The notes beneath the pieces are model-generated. The model searched no databases. It was not told where the DNA came from and saw nothing but the letters and a program-made list of their open reading frames with translations. The translations under genes and the position numbers were made by a program. Shown here piece after piece: positions 25,554 to 34,913 of a DNA stretch of 64,000 bases (its first letter is position 1; each line of letters opens with the position of its first letter). Source of the DNA: Gemmata massiliana (GTDB lineage: Bacteria > Planctomycetota > Planctomycetia > Gemmatales > Gemmataceae); NCBI RefSeq assembly GCF_901538265.1, contig NZ_LR593886.1, positions 7,213,738 through 7,277,737 of the forward strand, given 5' to 3'.

Positions 25554-25578
25554 GAGCCCCTCTGCGAGAGGAACCGAA

Positions 25579-26736
25579 TTAGCCCTTCGCCTTGATCGCG
25601 GCCTTCACCAGCTCTTCGATCGCCGCGTCGACCTTGTCGTTACCCGGGTTGCCGACCCACTTGTGCCGGATCACGCCGGTGTGGTCGATCACGTACAGCG
25701 TGGGGAACGCGCGCACGCGGTACTTCTTCAGCACCGGGCTTTCCGGGCCGTTGTCCCACCAGTGGGTCCACGGCATCTTCTCGCCTTCCAGGAACTTTTC
25801 GAGCGTTTCCTTCTTGTTGTCCGCGCTCACGCTGATGAGCTCAAACGGCTTGCCCTCCATCTTCTTCACCAGGTCGCGCTCGTGCGGGATCATCGCCTTG
25901 CACGGCCCGCACCACGTGGCCCAGATGTCGAACAGGACGACCTTGCCCTTGTAGTCGGAGATCTTGACCTTCTTACCGTCGAGGGTCATCGATTCGACTT
26001 CCGGCGCGGCCTTGCCCACGACCACCGAGGTCACGGCCTTCAGGTTCTCGATCTCCTTGGTCGCGAGGTCGCCCACCGTGGGGCTCTTGGGGGCCGACGG
26101 GTTGATCTTCGCGTTCGGGGCCTCCTTCGCGGCCAGTTCCAGCATGGCGGTCGCGTCCTTCACCATGAGCGCGATCTGCTTCTCGTCCTCTTCCTCTTCA
26201 ATCGCCTGCGCGATCTTGTACCCGCGGATGAACGTCGCGACGCCCTTCGTGTCCTTGTCGGTGGCCTTCTCGGAGACGGCCTTGATGAGCTTGTCGCCCG
26301 GTTCGCCCAGCCGCATCGCGGGAACGAGCAGGTCCCGAACCTTCGCGCTGGCCGCGTGGTGCAGGGCGATCATCTGGGTCGCCTTGTCCACGTCCTCGTT
26401 GTTCGCGCCGATGCGCCCCGCGATTTGCACGACGAACGCGGCGGCATCGAACCCGACCTCGTCCTTCGGGTCGTCCTTCGCGATCTCGAACGCCTTGCCC
26501 GCGGTAAGGAGCACGAGCTCCTTCATCTCGCCCTGAATCGCCCGCGCGTCGCCGGGGTTCTCGGCCTTCGAGAGCTGGGTTGCGAGTTCCTTGTTCTCGT
26601 CCTCGAACTTCTTCTTGAGGGCGGCGAACTTCTCGGCCCGGTCGGTCTTCGGCCCATCGGCCGGCTTCTTGTCTTGTGCGTAGGCGACCCACAGGCCCAC
26701 GGACAAGGACAGCGCGGCGGCACAAAGCAGGCGCAT
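25579..26736 (-). CDS. Secreted TlpA/thioredoxin-like protein with helical N-domain
   Basis: 385 aa from ATG 26736 (MRLLCAAALSLSVGLWVAYAQ), with AAGGAC upstream and a signal peptide. Residues about 25-230 are Lys/Glu/Ala-rich and helical. The thioredoxin fold starts at APEVESMTLDGKKVKISDYKG, with the redox motif WATWCGPCK at about residue 272 and the cis-Pro in RVRAFPTLYVID. TlpA-like proteins reduce disulfides in the periplasm, often for cytochrome maturation. It is monocistronic here; the substrate is unknown. Confidence 0.88.
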   Translation of the reverse strand: MRLLCAAALSLSVGLWVAYAQDKKPADGPKTDRAEKFAALKKKFEDENKELATQLSKAENPGDARAIQGEMKELVLLTAGKAFEIAKDDPKDEVGFDAAAFVVQIAGRIGANNEDVDKATQMIALHHAASAKVRDLLVPAMRLGEPGDKLIKAVSEKATDKDTKGVATFIRGYKIAQAIEEEEDEKQIALMVKDATAMLELAAKEAPNAKINPSAPKSPTVGDLATKEIENLKAVTSVVVGKAAPEVESMTLDGKKVKISDYKGKVVLFDIWATWCGPCKAMIPHERDLVKKMEGKPFELISVSADNKKETLEKFLEGEKMPWTHWWDNGPESPVLKKYRVRAFPTLYVIDHTGVIRHKWVGNPGNDKVDAAIEELVKAAIKAKG

Positions 26737-26924
26737 TGCGGCGTCCTTACGGTGAAGGGGGATACGAGCGTAACGGCCCGCGTGAGCCGTTCGGGAACCA
26801 ACTCAGTTTACGCCAACGTATTAGACGAGCAAAGGGAAACAGGTATTCGTCACTCAGAAGCACCTCGCGTCATAAAGTCCAAAGTCAGAATCCTCATTAG
26901 AGAAGTTTTCGACCTACGGACCGT

Positions 26925-28337
26925 TCACGCGTGCTGGTCGCCCGAATTGCGGTGACTCGTCTCGGGTACGGTGAGGAAGCCCCAGCGCAGGGCCTGGTCC
27001 TGCGTGTAGGCCTTTCCGAGGGTGAGTGCCGTTACGGCTTTGGCGAATTCGTAGCCGAGGTAAAATGCGTGCGCGGGGTCGAGCTTGGGGTCGTTCGCCG
27101 CGAGTTGCGCGAACAGCGCGAACGGGTCCGTGCCGCGCAAGTACGTGCTCCCGTTGATAACGTGCAGTTCCCCGCGTTCCGCGAAGATGCGGTAGTTCCG
27201 ATCGGTCACGCGGCGCGCCAGTTCTTGTAGCAGATCCTCGCCCTGTTCGGGCACCCTCGGGTCGCGGAGCATCACCAAGCCCGGTTCGAGGCGCTTCGGG
27301 AGCACCTTCTCGCGGACCGCGTGGAACACGAGCCGGCGCGCGAGGTCGAACTCCTTTACCGACGAGCGCGCCCAATTGATGACTTCCGTCGTCAGCACGC
27401 TGCGAATGCCGAGTTCCTGGCAAAACCCCGCGAGCAGCACGTTCAGCCCGGCGGAATCGACGTCCGTGAGTTCCGTGAGGTTCCCCACGCCCATCATCAG
27501 TTCCGCGTCGGGGAACCGGCGCCGCGAATCGACGTAGCGCCCGAGCGAGGCCGCGAACCCGAACCCGATCGGTTCGAGGATCGGGTCGAGGCGGTGCTTG
27601 ATCCCGATACCGCGAAGAACGTCGACCGTGCGTTCGAGGCTGTCCGAATCGCTCGGGGTGTCCGGGATCGCAACGACTTCGACGTGCGGGTACGCGGCGT
27701 GCCACCGGCGCGCGTGCTCGACGTTCGTGCTATTCACGCTCAACACGAGTTCCGCACCGGCCGCGAGCGCGGCGTCCACTTCGTCCGAATTGAAGCTGTC
27801 GATCGATACGCGGAACCCGTCGGCTCGGAGGGCACGGACCGCGTCGCCCACACCGCCCCACGCGGGACCGGGATCACAGCCCAGATCAATCACGTCCGCG
27901 CCACTATCGCGATAGCGCCGGGCTTCGCGCACGATCGTATCGAGCGACTTCTTCGCGGCGTGGTTCACCTCCGCGAGAATCTCGATGTCGTACTTCCCGT
28001 AGTCGCGCGGCGCGGACCGTTTGCCGAAGAACTCGGGCAGGTCGCGGAGGTCAGTCGGTCCGCGCTCGGCAGGAGCACCCACGGCACGCGACACGTCCTC
28101 GACTTCCCCGCGGCAGAACCCGGGGAGAATCACGCGATTGAGATCGGGGGGCAACGGGGGAAGGTGGCGCGAGACCCAGTTGGTCGTCATCAGCGCCGCA
28201 ACTGTAATCGGGAGCACCGCGACGTGTGGCTCGAACGCGGCCTTCGGTGCGAGTTCTTCCACGACGCGCCGAAGGGCCGGCTCTGCCAGTTTCCCGGTGA
28301 TGAACAGAATGCGCGGGAGAGGCGCGGGCGCACTCAT
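26925..28337 (-). CDS. Dihydropteroate-synthase-like (DUF6513) protein of H4MPT-linked C1 metabolism
   Basis: 470 aa from ATG 28337. A Rossmann-like N-domain (ILFITGKLAEPALRRVVEEL, VIDLGCDPGP) is followed by a TIM-barrel pterin-binding domain with VSIDSFNSDEVDAALAAGAELVLSVNSTN, IKHRLDPILEPIGFGF and MGVGNLTELTDVDSAG. This long form is a DHPS relative encoded with tetrahydromethanopterin genes in methylotrophs, planctomycetes and archaea, probably for pterin cofactor synthesis. The start overlaps the stop of the upstream glycosyltransferase (ATGA, 28334-28337). fhcA at 8043-9701 belongs to the same pathway. Confidence 0.85.
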   Translation of the reverse strand: MSAPAPLPRILFITGKLAEPALRRVVEELAPKAAFEPHVAVLPITVAALMTTNWVSRHLPPLPPDLNRVILPGFCRGEVEDVSRAVGAPAERGPTDLRDLPEFFGKRSAPRDYGKYDIEILAEVNHAAKKSLDTIVREARRYRDSGADVIDLGCDPGPAWGGVGDAVRALRADGFRVSIDSFNSDEVDAALAAGAELVLSVNSTNVEHARRWHAAYPHVEVVAIPDTPSDSDSLERTVDVLRGIGIKHRLDPILEPIGFGFAASLGRYVDSRRRFPDAELMMGVGNLTELTDVDSAGLNVLLAGFCQELGIRSVLTTEVINWARSSVKEFDLARRLVFHAVREKVLPKRLEPGLVMLRDPRVPEQGEDLLQELARRVTDRNYRIFAERGELHVINGSTYLRGTDPFALFAQLAANDPKLDPAHAFYLGYEFAKAVTALTLGKAYTQDQALRWGFLTVPETSHRNSGDQHA

Positions 28338-29248
28338 GACGCGGGCACTGGAGAACCGGAGGAACCGAGTCCCCCGGCGTTCACCTCCGTCGCGGGCACG
28401 TCGGGCGCTGTGGGCGCGTTCCCCGCTTCCGGCGGCTTCACTTCGGCGGGTGTGTTGAAAGCGAACTTCGGGTCGCTGAACACTTTGCTCCGGTCCGCGG
28501 ACACCGAAGCGAGCGGCGGGAACGGCTCGGTCTTCGGGGTGAGCGGAACTTCGTCCATGATGCTGGTGAGGAACGTCGCCTTCGCGACGAGTTCGACGTG
28601 AACGAAGTCCCCGTCCGACTGGATCGGCACGCGCTTCAGGAACGCGGTGCGATAGAGTTTGAACTCGCTATTCACGTCCGCCAGCGGCACGCCGAACACC
28701 CAACTCGCGCGGTTCTTGTACCACCACTGTCCCCATCCGTACCACGGCGGCGAATCGACGATCGGCAGCCCCGCGAACACGCGCCAGAACAGCTTCCACA
28801 GAAAGCTGCTCCCCTTCACCAGAGCCGGGCGCGGTTGGCCGGCGCGGAACCCGCTGATGAGGTCCGGTTGCTTGCCGAAAATCTCATCGCGCAGCTCGAT
28901 CCGCTCCAGCATCGACCGAATGTCGTTCGGTGTGTACTGGTTGTCGATCCCCGCGTACATGAAGAGCGGCTGCGTGGTTTCCGCGAGCGCGGTTCGGAGG
29001 CACGCGCCGAACCCGCGGCGCGCGTCGTGCGTGAGCACTTGCAGGTGCGGAACCCGCGGTGCGAGCTTCTCTAAAGCAGCGGCGGTGCCGTCGGTGCTGC
29101 CGTCGTTCACGACGATGATCTGGTACGGCCGGTTCTGTTTACCGAGCACCAGCCCCCACGCGGGCAGCATCTTTTCGAGCTGCGCGGCCGCGTTGTGAAC
29201 CGGGATGACGACGGTCACGCCGTCGTGTGGGGTAGTAGGTTTGGCCAT
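28334..29248 (-). CDS. Family 2 glycosyltransferase
   Basis: 304 aa from ATG 29248 (MAKPTTPHDGVTVVIPVHN). The GT-A core is VTVVIPVHNAAAQLEKML, IIVVNDGSTDGTAAALE and MYAGIDNQYTPNDI (acidic metal-binding site). The C-terminal half (WGQWWYKNRASWVFGVPLADVNSEFKLYR) resembles dolichyl-phosphate-mannose-synthase-like enzymes. A Pro/Ala-rich tail ends the protein. It would transfer a sugar to a lipid or glycan on the cytoplasmic face. Its stop overlaps the start of the pterin-binding protein gene, although the two functions look unrelated. Confidence 0.82.
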   Translation of the reverse strand: MAKPTTPHDGVTVVIPVHNAAAQLEKMLPAWGLVLGKQNRPYQIIVVNDGSTDGTAAALEKLAPRVPHLQVLTHDARRGFGACLRTALAETTQPLFMYAGIDNQYTPNDIRSMLERIELRDEIFGKQPDLISGFRAGQPRPALVKGSSFLWKLFWRVFAGLPIVDSPPWYGWGQWWYKNRASWVFGVPLADVNSEFKLYRTAFLKRVPIQSDGDFVHVELVAKATFLTSIMDEVPLTPKTEPFPPLASVSADRSKVFSDPKFAFNTPAEVKPPEAGNAPTAPDVPATEVNAGGLGSSGSPVPAS

Positions 29249-29374
29249 AGGTGGAGGAGCACAGAACCTACCCCCCGCCCTTCCCCGCAGGGAGGAAGGG
29301 GGCAAAACGAAACGCTGTCCGCTGCTCCCGGCAGAGGAGCAGCGAGCGGAGCGAACGGGGAGGGGTTCACCCGG

Positions 29375-30919
29375 TCACTCCGCGGTGCGGAGGCACACCA
29401 GCGGGCGGGGCGGTCGAACGGAGGTGAAGTCCGCGAGCGTCGCGACCGGCACGAGTTTTCGGCCGGTGATGTGCTCGGCCTCGTCCACGTACTCGGGCGG
29501 CATCACGACCGCGTGCGGACCGGGCACAGCGAGCACTTCCCTCAGTTCGCCCCACTCCACCAAAGTATGCAGCGGCGCACCCAGATGGTAGGCGAGCAAA
29601 TGCGACTCGGCCCGAAACAGCAGAATTGTTTGCGGTTTCGGAGCGTATTCGCGGATCGCGGCGGCGAACGGGCGCTTCTCCTGCCGGGCGTTTTCCGCCG
29701 GTTCGACCACGATCCACATGACCGGGCACACCGCCAGCGCGCCCGCCACGAGTGCCCCGAATCCCCACTTCGCACGCACCGCGGACCGTGCGCCGGCACG
29801 TGACGTGAGCCACCGCTCGGCCGCACACCCCAGAGCAATGGCCGCCCCCGGGAACGCGGGCAGCAGGTAATCCGCACGTTTGAAGCGCGACGCCGACAGC
29901 ACCGCGACCATCACCACGAACCACACCACGCCCAAACGAAAGGCCCGGTCTTCTTTCCAAACGCCGGACCGCAGCCCCCACCACACGAGCGGCACCAGTG
30001 GCAGCGTCCACGGCAAAAACGCCATCGCGAACCGCGGACCGTAGTACCACCAGGGGTGCGACGCGAGCGCCTCGGACGTGCCCGCGAAACGTTCGACGTT
30101 GTGGTGCCAAAAGAACACGCGCACGAACTCGCCCTGCGTCGCGTGCTGCGCCCACACGAACCACGGTACCGCGACGAGCGCGACCACGATCACGCCCGCA
30201 ATCGCCGAGAGCAGCGGCAGACGGGCGCGGTCCGCGGGCGTCGTTGCGAACCGCTCGGTAATCAGGAACGCGACCGCGGCGCTCCCGATCAGAGCCAATC
30301 CCACCGGGCCTTTGAGCAACACCGCACAGCCAGCCGCGAGCGCGGAGAGGACGAACCACCCTTCCCTCCTTGCTGCGCGCGTGCCCACCCCAACAGTGGT
30401 CCCGCGGTAGAACGCGAGTAGGGCCACCGTCACGGCACACGTCAGCGGAACGTCGATACGGGCGGTGCGCCCGATGGTGATGAAGTGGTTCGCCGTTCCC
30501 AGCGCGACCGCCGCCACGAGCGCGGTGGTTTTCCCGCTTTCGCGCCGGTGAAAGCCGTACACGAGGAGCACCGCCAGAATGCTACTCGCCGCGGCCGGAA
30601 AGCGCGCGGCCCAGGGAGACACGCGCCCGCCGTCCAAATACCCCGCGACCGCGCCGAGCCAGTAGTAACCGGGGGGCTTCTGAAGGTCGCGCTGTTCGTC
30701 GAAGAGCGTGGGCAGCCCCCACTCGCCCGTATCGAGCATGCGCTGCGAGTTCTGCGCGGCGCGGGCCTCGTGGCTGCTCACCAGGTCGCGCGCACCGAGC
30801 TGGAAAAAGAACAACAGGACCAGCGCGAGAACGGGAACCGCAGAAGTGACGAACGGGAACAGTCGCAGCACGAGCCGATTCGACGTGCCGCGACCGGGAG
30901 TTAACAGAACGCTACTCAT
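29375..30919 (-). CDS. ArnT/PMT-like family 39 glycosyltransferase
   Basis: 514 aa from ATG 30919 (MSSVLLTPGRGTSNRLVLRL). Its ATG overlaps the ABC-exporter stop (ATGA), so an in-frame extension to 31621 inside that gene was rejected. Family features: a first helix, then the acidic luminal loop GARDLVSSHEARAAQNSQRML, the tract LQKPPGYYWLGA and about ten membrane helices. ArnT/PMT enzymes move sugars from polyprenyl phosphate to lipid A or proteins on the periplasmic side. With the GT2 gene downstream, which could make the polyprenyl-sugar donor, this suggests a surface-glycosylation unit. Confidence 0.82.
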   Translation of the reverse strand: MSSVLLTPGRGTSNRLVLRLFPFVTSAVPVLALVLLFFFQLGARDLVSSHEARAAQNSQRMLDTGEWGLPTLFDEQRDLQKPPGYYWLGAVAGYLDGGRVSPWAARFPAAASSILAVLLVYGFHRRESGKTTALVAAVALGTANHFITIGRTARIDVPLTCAVTVALLAFYRGTTVGVGTRAARREGWFVLSALAAGCAVLLKGPVGLALIGSAAVAFLITERFATTPADRARLPLLSAIAGVIVVALVAVPWFVWAQHATQGEFVRVFFWHHNVERFAGTSEALASHPWWYYGPRFAMAFLPWTLPLVPLVWWGLRSGVWKEDRAFRLGVVWFVVMVAVLSASRFKRADYLLPAFPGAAIALGCAAERWLTSRAGARSAVRAKWGFGALVAGALAVCPVMWIVVEPAENARQEKRPFAAAIREYAPKPQTILLFRAESHLLAYHLGAPLHTLVEWGELREVLAVPGPHAVVMPPEYVDEAEHITGRKLVPVATLADFTSVRPPRPLVCLRTAE

Positions 30920-33030
30920 GCCGCGCCGCGCTGGGTCGGGGGTACGGGCCTGGGTGTTTCGGTGAGAGGAGCGGACTCCTTCGTACCGCCCGACGCGGCC
31001 GCGTCCGTCTTCCACATCTGAACCGACTCGAACAGCCGGCGGTACGGCTCGCACCGCGCGAGCAGTTCCGCGTGGGTGCCGAAGTCGAGCAGTTGGCCCG
31101 CGTCCATTATCGCCACGCGGTCCGCGATCTCCGGCACCGTGTGGAGCTTGTGCGTGATGAGGAACGTGGTGCGGCCCTTCACGAACTCCTTGAGCGCGTC
31201 GTGAATGTCGATCTCGCTCTGCATGTCGATGGCGCTGGTGAACTCGTCGAGGATCAGGATCTGCGGGTTCCGGAGGATGGCCCGCGCGAGCGCGACCTTC
31301 TGGCGCTCGCCGCCGGAGAAGTTGCTCCCGGCGGTGCCCATGAGTGCATCGTACCCGCCTTCTTTTTTCTCGATGAACTCGTGCGCCCGGGCCTGTTTCG
31401 CGGCCGCAATCACCTCGTCGCGGGTGGCGCCGCGCTTGCCGTAGGCGATGTTGGCTAGCACCGTGTCGTCGAACAGTTGCGTGTCTTGGGTGACCACGCC
31501 GATCAGCTTGCGGAGCGAGCGCAGGTGCGCGGTGCGCAGGTTCACGCCGTCGATGAGCACCGCGCCCGAATCGGGATCGAAGAACCGCGGGAGCAGCGCG
31601 AGCAGTGTCGTCTTCCCGCACCCGTTCCCGCCCACCACCGCGATCGTCTCGCCCGCCTTGACGGTCAGGCTCACATTATCGAGCGTCGGGGCGTCCGCGG
31701 CCGGGTTGTACGCGAAGCAGACGTGCCGGAACTCGATCCGCTTCTTCACCTCGGTCAGGCGCGGGCCGTCCGCGTTGCCGCGGATCGTCGGTTCGCGGTC
31801 GTACAGCTCGAAGATCCGGGCCGACGCCGCTTCCGCGCCCTGGAGCTTGGTGTACACGCTCGACAGCTTCCGCACCGGGTCCGCGATGGCCGCGAGAAAC
31901 ACGTAGAACTGCAACAGCGTTTCAAAGCTGATCGGCTGCGAGCACATGCGGAAAATGCCGATGTGCGTGTTCTGGGTGACCACCAGGTATACGCCGGCCC
32001 CGAGCGCCAACCCGACCGAAAGAACGACCAGCACTTCGATCGCGGGGTTGGTGAACGCATCGATGTTCACGAGCCGCAGCGCCTTCCGGTAGAACTCGTA
32101 GTTCGCCTGCCGGAACCGGCGCCGCTCGTGGGCCTCGCGCGTGAACCCCTTGACCGCCCGGATCCCGCCGAACGTCTCGTTCAGGATCTTGTACATCGCC
32201 GACATGCGCTGGAGCGCCTTCTTCGAGGCCTTCCGCATGGCCTTGCTCACGCGCATGAGCACGTACAGCGCGAGTGGCACGACCACGACGAACGTGATCG
32301 CGAGCTGCCAGCAAATGAAGCACGCGGCCGCGAAGCACGCGACCGCCTTGAGCGGCTCGGCGACCACGCGCCCGTACAGCACCTTGACGCCGGACCCGAT
32401 CTGCTCCGTGTCGTTGGTGAACCGGGCCATGAGGTCGGTGGTCCCGGCCGAGGACAGTTGCCGCACGTCCTGCCGGACGACCCGGCGGAAGAACGAGTTG
32501 CGCAAATCGAACAGGGTGCGGTTCGTGACCCAGCCGACCAGGGACTCGTGAAGGAACTCGAACACGCCCTTCACGACCACGCAGACCAGCACCCCCACCA
32601 TGATCCACAGGAACGCCTCGAACCGGTCCGTCGGCATGTACCGGATCACCTTCGCGCGCAACCACTGGTAGCGGTAGTCCCAGCTCGCGTGGTAGTCCTG
32701 CAGGTCCGTGGCGCGGGCGAGGTCGGCCGAGTAGTTCCGCTTCTGTTTCTCGCGCTCGGGGGTGTCCGGCTTGGTTTCCAGTGTGGCCAGCGCGAAGTTG
32801 AGGTTCGCGACCTCGCGCGCGTGAATTTCGCGCTGCTTCTGCTGCTCCGCGATCTCCTCGTCGACCCACTGCTGGAGGTTCTTGCCGGAGCTGAGGAGTT
32901 TGAGCACCGGGTAAATGGCGCCGAGGTTCACGCTCCACAGAACGGCCACGACCAGCGCACAGAAGACCGACGCCACCAACCGCTGTCGGTACGGCCACGA
33001 GAACCACACGCTGCGCCGGAAGTTCCGCAT
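30916..33030 (-). CDS. ABC exporter (fused permease-ATPase, MsbA type)
   Basis: 704 aa from ATG 33030 (MRNFRRSVWFSWPYRQRL). The transmembrane half spans about 1-400, with an unusual charged, coiled periplasmic insert early on (EEIAEQQKQREIHAREVANL). The ATPase half has Walker A GGNGCGKTT (about residue 467), Q-loop VTQDTQLF, signature NFSGGERQKVALARAIL, Walker B ILILDEFTSAID and switch ITHKLH. It probably exports lipid or lipid-linked material as a homodimer. It is coupled by a 4-bp overlap to the ArnT-like gene downstream. Confidence 0.9.
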   Translation of the reverse strand: MRNFRRSVWFSWPYRQRLVASVFCALVVAVLWSVNLGAIYPVLKLLSSGKNLQQWVDEEIAEQQKQREIHAREVANLNFALATLETKPDTPEREKQKRNYSADLARATDLQDYHASWDYRYQWLRAKVIRYMPTDRFEAFLWIMVGVLVCVVVKGVFEFLHESLVGWVTNRTLFDLRNSFFRRVVRQDVRQLSSAGTTDLMARFTNDTEQIGSGVKVLYGRVVAEPLKAVACFAAACFICWQLAITFVVVVPLALYVLMRVSKAMRKASKKALQRMSAMYKILNETFGGIRAVKGFTREAHERRRFRQANYEFYRKALRLVNIDAFTNPAIEVLVVLSVGLALGAGVYLVVTQNTHIGIFRMCSQPISFETLLQFYVFLAAIADPVRKLSSVYTKLQGAEAASARIFELYDREPTIRGNADGPRLTEVKKRIEFRHVCFAYNPAADAPTLDNVSLTVKAGETIAVVGGNGCGKTTLLALLPRFFDPDSGAVLIDGVNLRTAHLRSLRKLIGVVTQDTQLFDDTVLANIAYGKRGATRDEVIAAAKQARAHEFIEKKEGGYDALMGTAGSNFSGGERQKVALARAILRNPQILILDEFTSAIDMQSEIDIHDALKEFVKGRTTFLITHKLHTVPEIADRVAIMDAGQLLDFGTHAELLARCEPYRRLFESVQMWKTDAAASGGTKESAPLTETPRPVPPTQRGAA

Positions 33031-33905
33031 CGGTCTCGACTCTCCCCACTCACCTCGGAACCCACAGTTCGCGGGCACCGAGCGCGGCGTTATAACCTTC
33101 CCGCCCGGGCGGAACAAGCCGGCTTACCCCCGCCTCCCTACCCCTAACGTCCCCCCGATCAGCCGCCACTTCCAACACAAGAGCACCCCTACCTCACCTC
33201 CCAACTCCTCAGTGAAGAATCCCTTCACATCTTAAGGGGCACGGGCACATGTGCCGCCCCGAACTGAACTGGTCGGCCCTGCGCGGTAGCTTCCGGAGCG
33301 GCGGTTAATGTGTTGCCAAAAAGAAGCGCGTAACAACAGATCCTGTGCTCTCCAACTACACCCACTCGCGGGCCGATTATCCGATGTGATTAGTGACAAA
33401 TGACTTACAAAAATCGAAATGGGATACAGCTCCGCGGTTCGTGTCTGCCTGATGTGGTTGCTGTATGCTAGAAATTTTCGCACATCCCCCTTAACTCGTG
33501 TAACTTGCAATTGCTATACTCACTCACACAACGGTGCCCAAACACCAGTTACGAACTTAGCCCGCCGCCTGCTTGGCGCGGTAGCCCACCGGAGTTGATG
33601 CGCCCCGACCCGGATTCGCCCATGCCGATGCTGACGCTTCTTTCGGCAGTGTTTACTGCTTTGGGAAGGTTATTCCTCGTCGTGGTAAATTGCTCGTTTC
33701 CCACCCCTGCGTGGGGCTCGATCTTCGGCGCAAATCACTACGAACCGCGAGCGGTTCGTAGTGGGTGTTGGTGGCCAACACCGAACAGCGATGTCCCAAA
33801 CGCGACACGTTCGGTGCGTCTGGAAAAGGGAGTGCGGTGCGTGCCCCTCACGCCCGCACTCAATGTTGCGGCCCGTTCCTGCCGATTTTCCGAGGAGGCT
33901 CGTCC
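33031..33905. other. 875-bp gene-less region
   Basis: No gene is supported on either strand. Contents: a 12-bp palindrome GGCACATGTGCC at 33244-33255 within a G/C-flanked hairpin, an A+T-rich stretch at about 33370-33520, and two adjacent hairpins at 33736-33782 in the probable leader of the PEP-CTERM-like gene. Confidence 0.6.
33736..33782 (+). promoter_or_regulatory. Two adjacent perfect hairpins in the leader of the PEP-CTERM-like gene
   Basis: Hairpin 1: 33736-33748 pairs with 33751-33763 (13 bp, 2-nt loop). Hairpin 2: 33764-33771 pairs with 33775-33782 (8 bp, 3-nt loop). They are directly abutted, 124 bp before the start codon. They could be a terminator/attenuator or an RNA stability element; this is inference. 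Confidence 0.55.
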
Positions 33906-34580
33906 ATGACTCATTTCCGAAACGTTCTGCGAGTGCTGGCCGCCGTTCTGGTGGGCACCGCAGTCTTTGGAGCGCCCACTCAGGCGCGAGCCGGGTTCGT
34001 GATCCAGTACAGTCTGGACGGTGGGGCGTTCACCACCGTCAATAGCGGCGACACCATTGACGGGCTGAAAATTACCGCGTCGAGCTACGGTGACCCGACC
34101 GTTTCGCTCCTCGACCTACACGTGACCGGGGTTTTCACCCCCGGCGTCGTGGAAACGCACACCATCGTTATCCAAGCAACGGTGACAGACCTCACCACGG
34201 CCCCCGCGCCCCAAACGCTCACCACGAAGTTCACCGCCGGCACCACCACAGCGAACGCCGCCTACACCGGTCAGTCGTGGGTCGATAACGGCAACGCCGA
34301 ATTCGGCATCCCGGGCACCTTCACCACCGGAGCTCTGACCCCGGGCGACGGGATCACTCCTAACTTCGTCGGCAACTTCACAGGCATCCCGAAGTACTCG
34401 CTGACGACGGAGATCCGTATCGACACGACCGGCACCAGGGACGTGAATATCGGTGCGGACATCGACAATGTCATCACCCCGACTCCGGCCCCCGCCGGGC
34501 TCGTCCTGATGCTCAGCGGGCTGCCGCTCCTCGGCATCGCGCGTCTGCGCCGCCGGAACCTCGCTGCGCCTGTGGCGTGA
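33906..34580 (+). CDS. PEP-CTERM-like secreted protein
   Basis: 224 aa from ATG 33906 (MTHFRNVLRVLAAVLVG), with GAGGAGG upstream. A signal peptide ends near TQARA-G. The mature part is beta-rich and closely resembles the N-terminal domain of the giant protein encoded next (shared tracts such as DLTTAPAPQTL and SQSWVDNGNAEFG-like). The C-terminus TPTPAPAGLVLMLSGLPLLGIARLRRR has the Pro-rich motif, hydrophobic helix and Arg cluster of a PEP-CTERM-type sorting signal. It is probably surface-anchored or released by exosortase/archaeosortase-like processing. Confidence 0.8.
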   Translation: MTHFRNVLRVLAAVLVGTAVFGAPTQARAGFVIQYSLDGGAFTTVNSGDTIDGLKITASSYGDPTVSLLDLHVTGVFTPGVVETHTIVIQATVTDLTTAPAPQTLTTKFTAGTTTANAAYTGQSWVDNGNAEFGIPGTFTTGALTPGDGITPNFVGNFTGIPKYSLTTEIRIDTTGTRDVNIGADIDNVITPTPAPAGLVLMLSGLPLLGIARLRRRNLAAPVA

Positions 34581-34913
34581 TCCCCGCGAGCCAGTATCGG
34601 ACCTCGAAGTCCCCTTGGTGCCGACTCGTGTGAGCGCGAACCAAGTATTTTCCTGGCTCACTTTGCGTCTTTTTTGAGTCGGCCATACCGACTGCATCGA
34701 AAGACAAACATTCTTTAGAAAATTGTGCCGGAACCCAGGTCCGGGGAGCGAGTGCTCCTCGGAATCGGGTGTTCGTCGCCCGTGCGGCGCGCCGCTGGTT
34801 TCTGGCACGCTCCGTTTTTGGTCTTTTGGTTTTGAAATCACCTTCGCGTGATCGGCAATAGCACCCAATATTTGGCTCCCCCGAGTCCTCACCCAGATCC
34901 AGGAACCTCCGTC
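34581..34913. other. 333-bp spacer between the two paired surface-protein genes
   Basis: No gene. Short hairpins (AGTCGG/CCGACT near 34674-34692, and one around GGGGAGCGAGTGCTCC near 34740) occur. The second gene may have its own promoter here. Confidence 0.5.

Noticed and set aside
29249-29374. Terminator hairpin after the ArnT-like gene (CCCTTCC/GGAAGGG near 29278-29302)
   Set aside because: The stem is short, offset about 70 bp from the stop, and lacks a T-run on the minus strand; not strong enough to list.
30920-31621. N-terminal extension of the ArnT-like protein by 234 residues
   Set aside because: It lies inside the ABC-exporter ATPase region in another frame; ATGA overlap at 30916-30919 gives the natural start.
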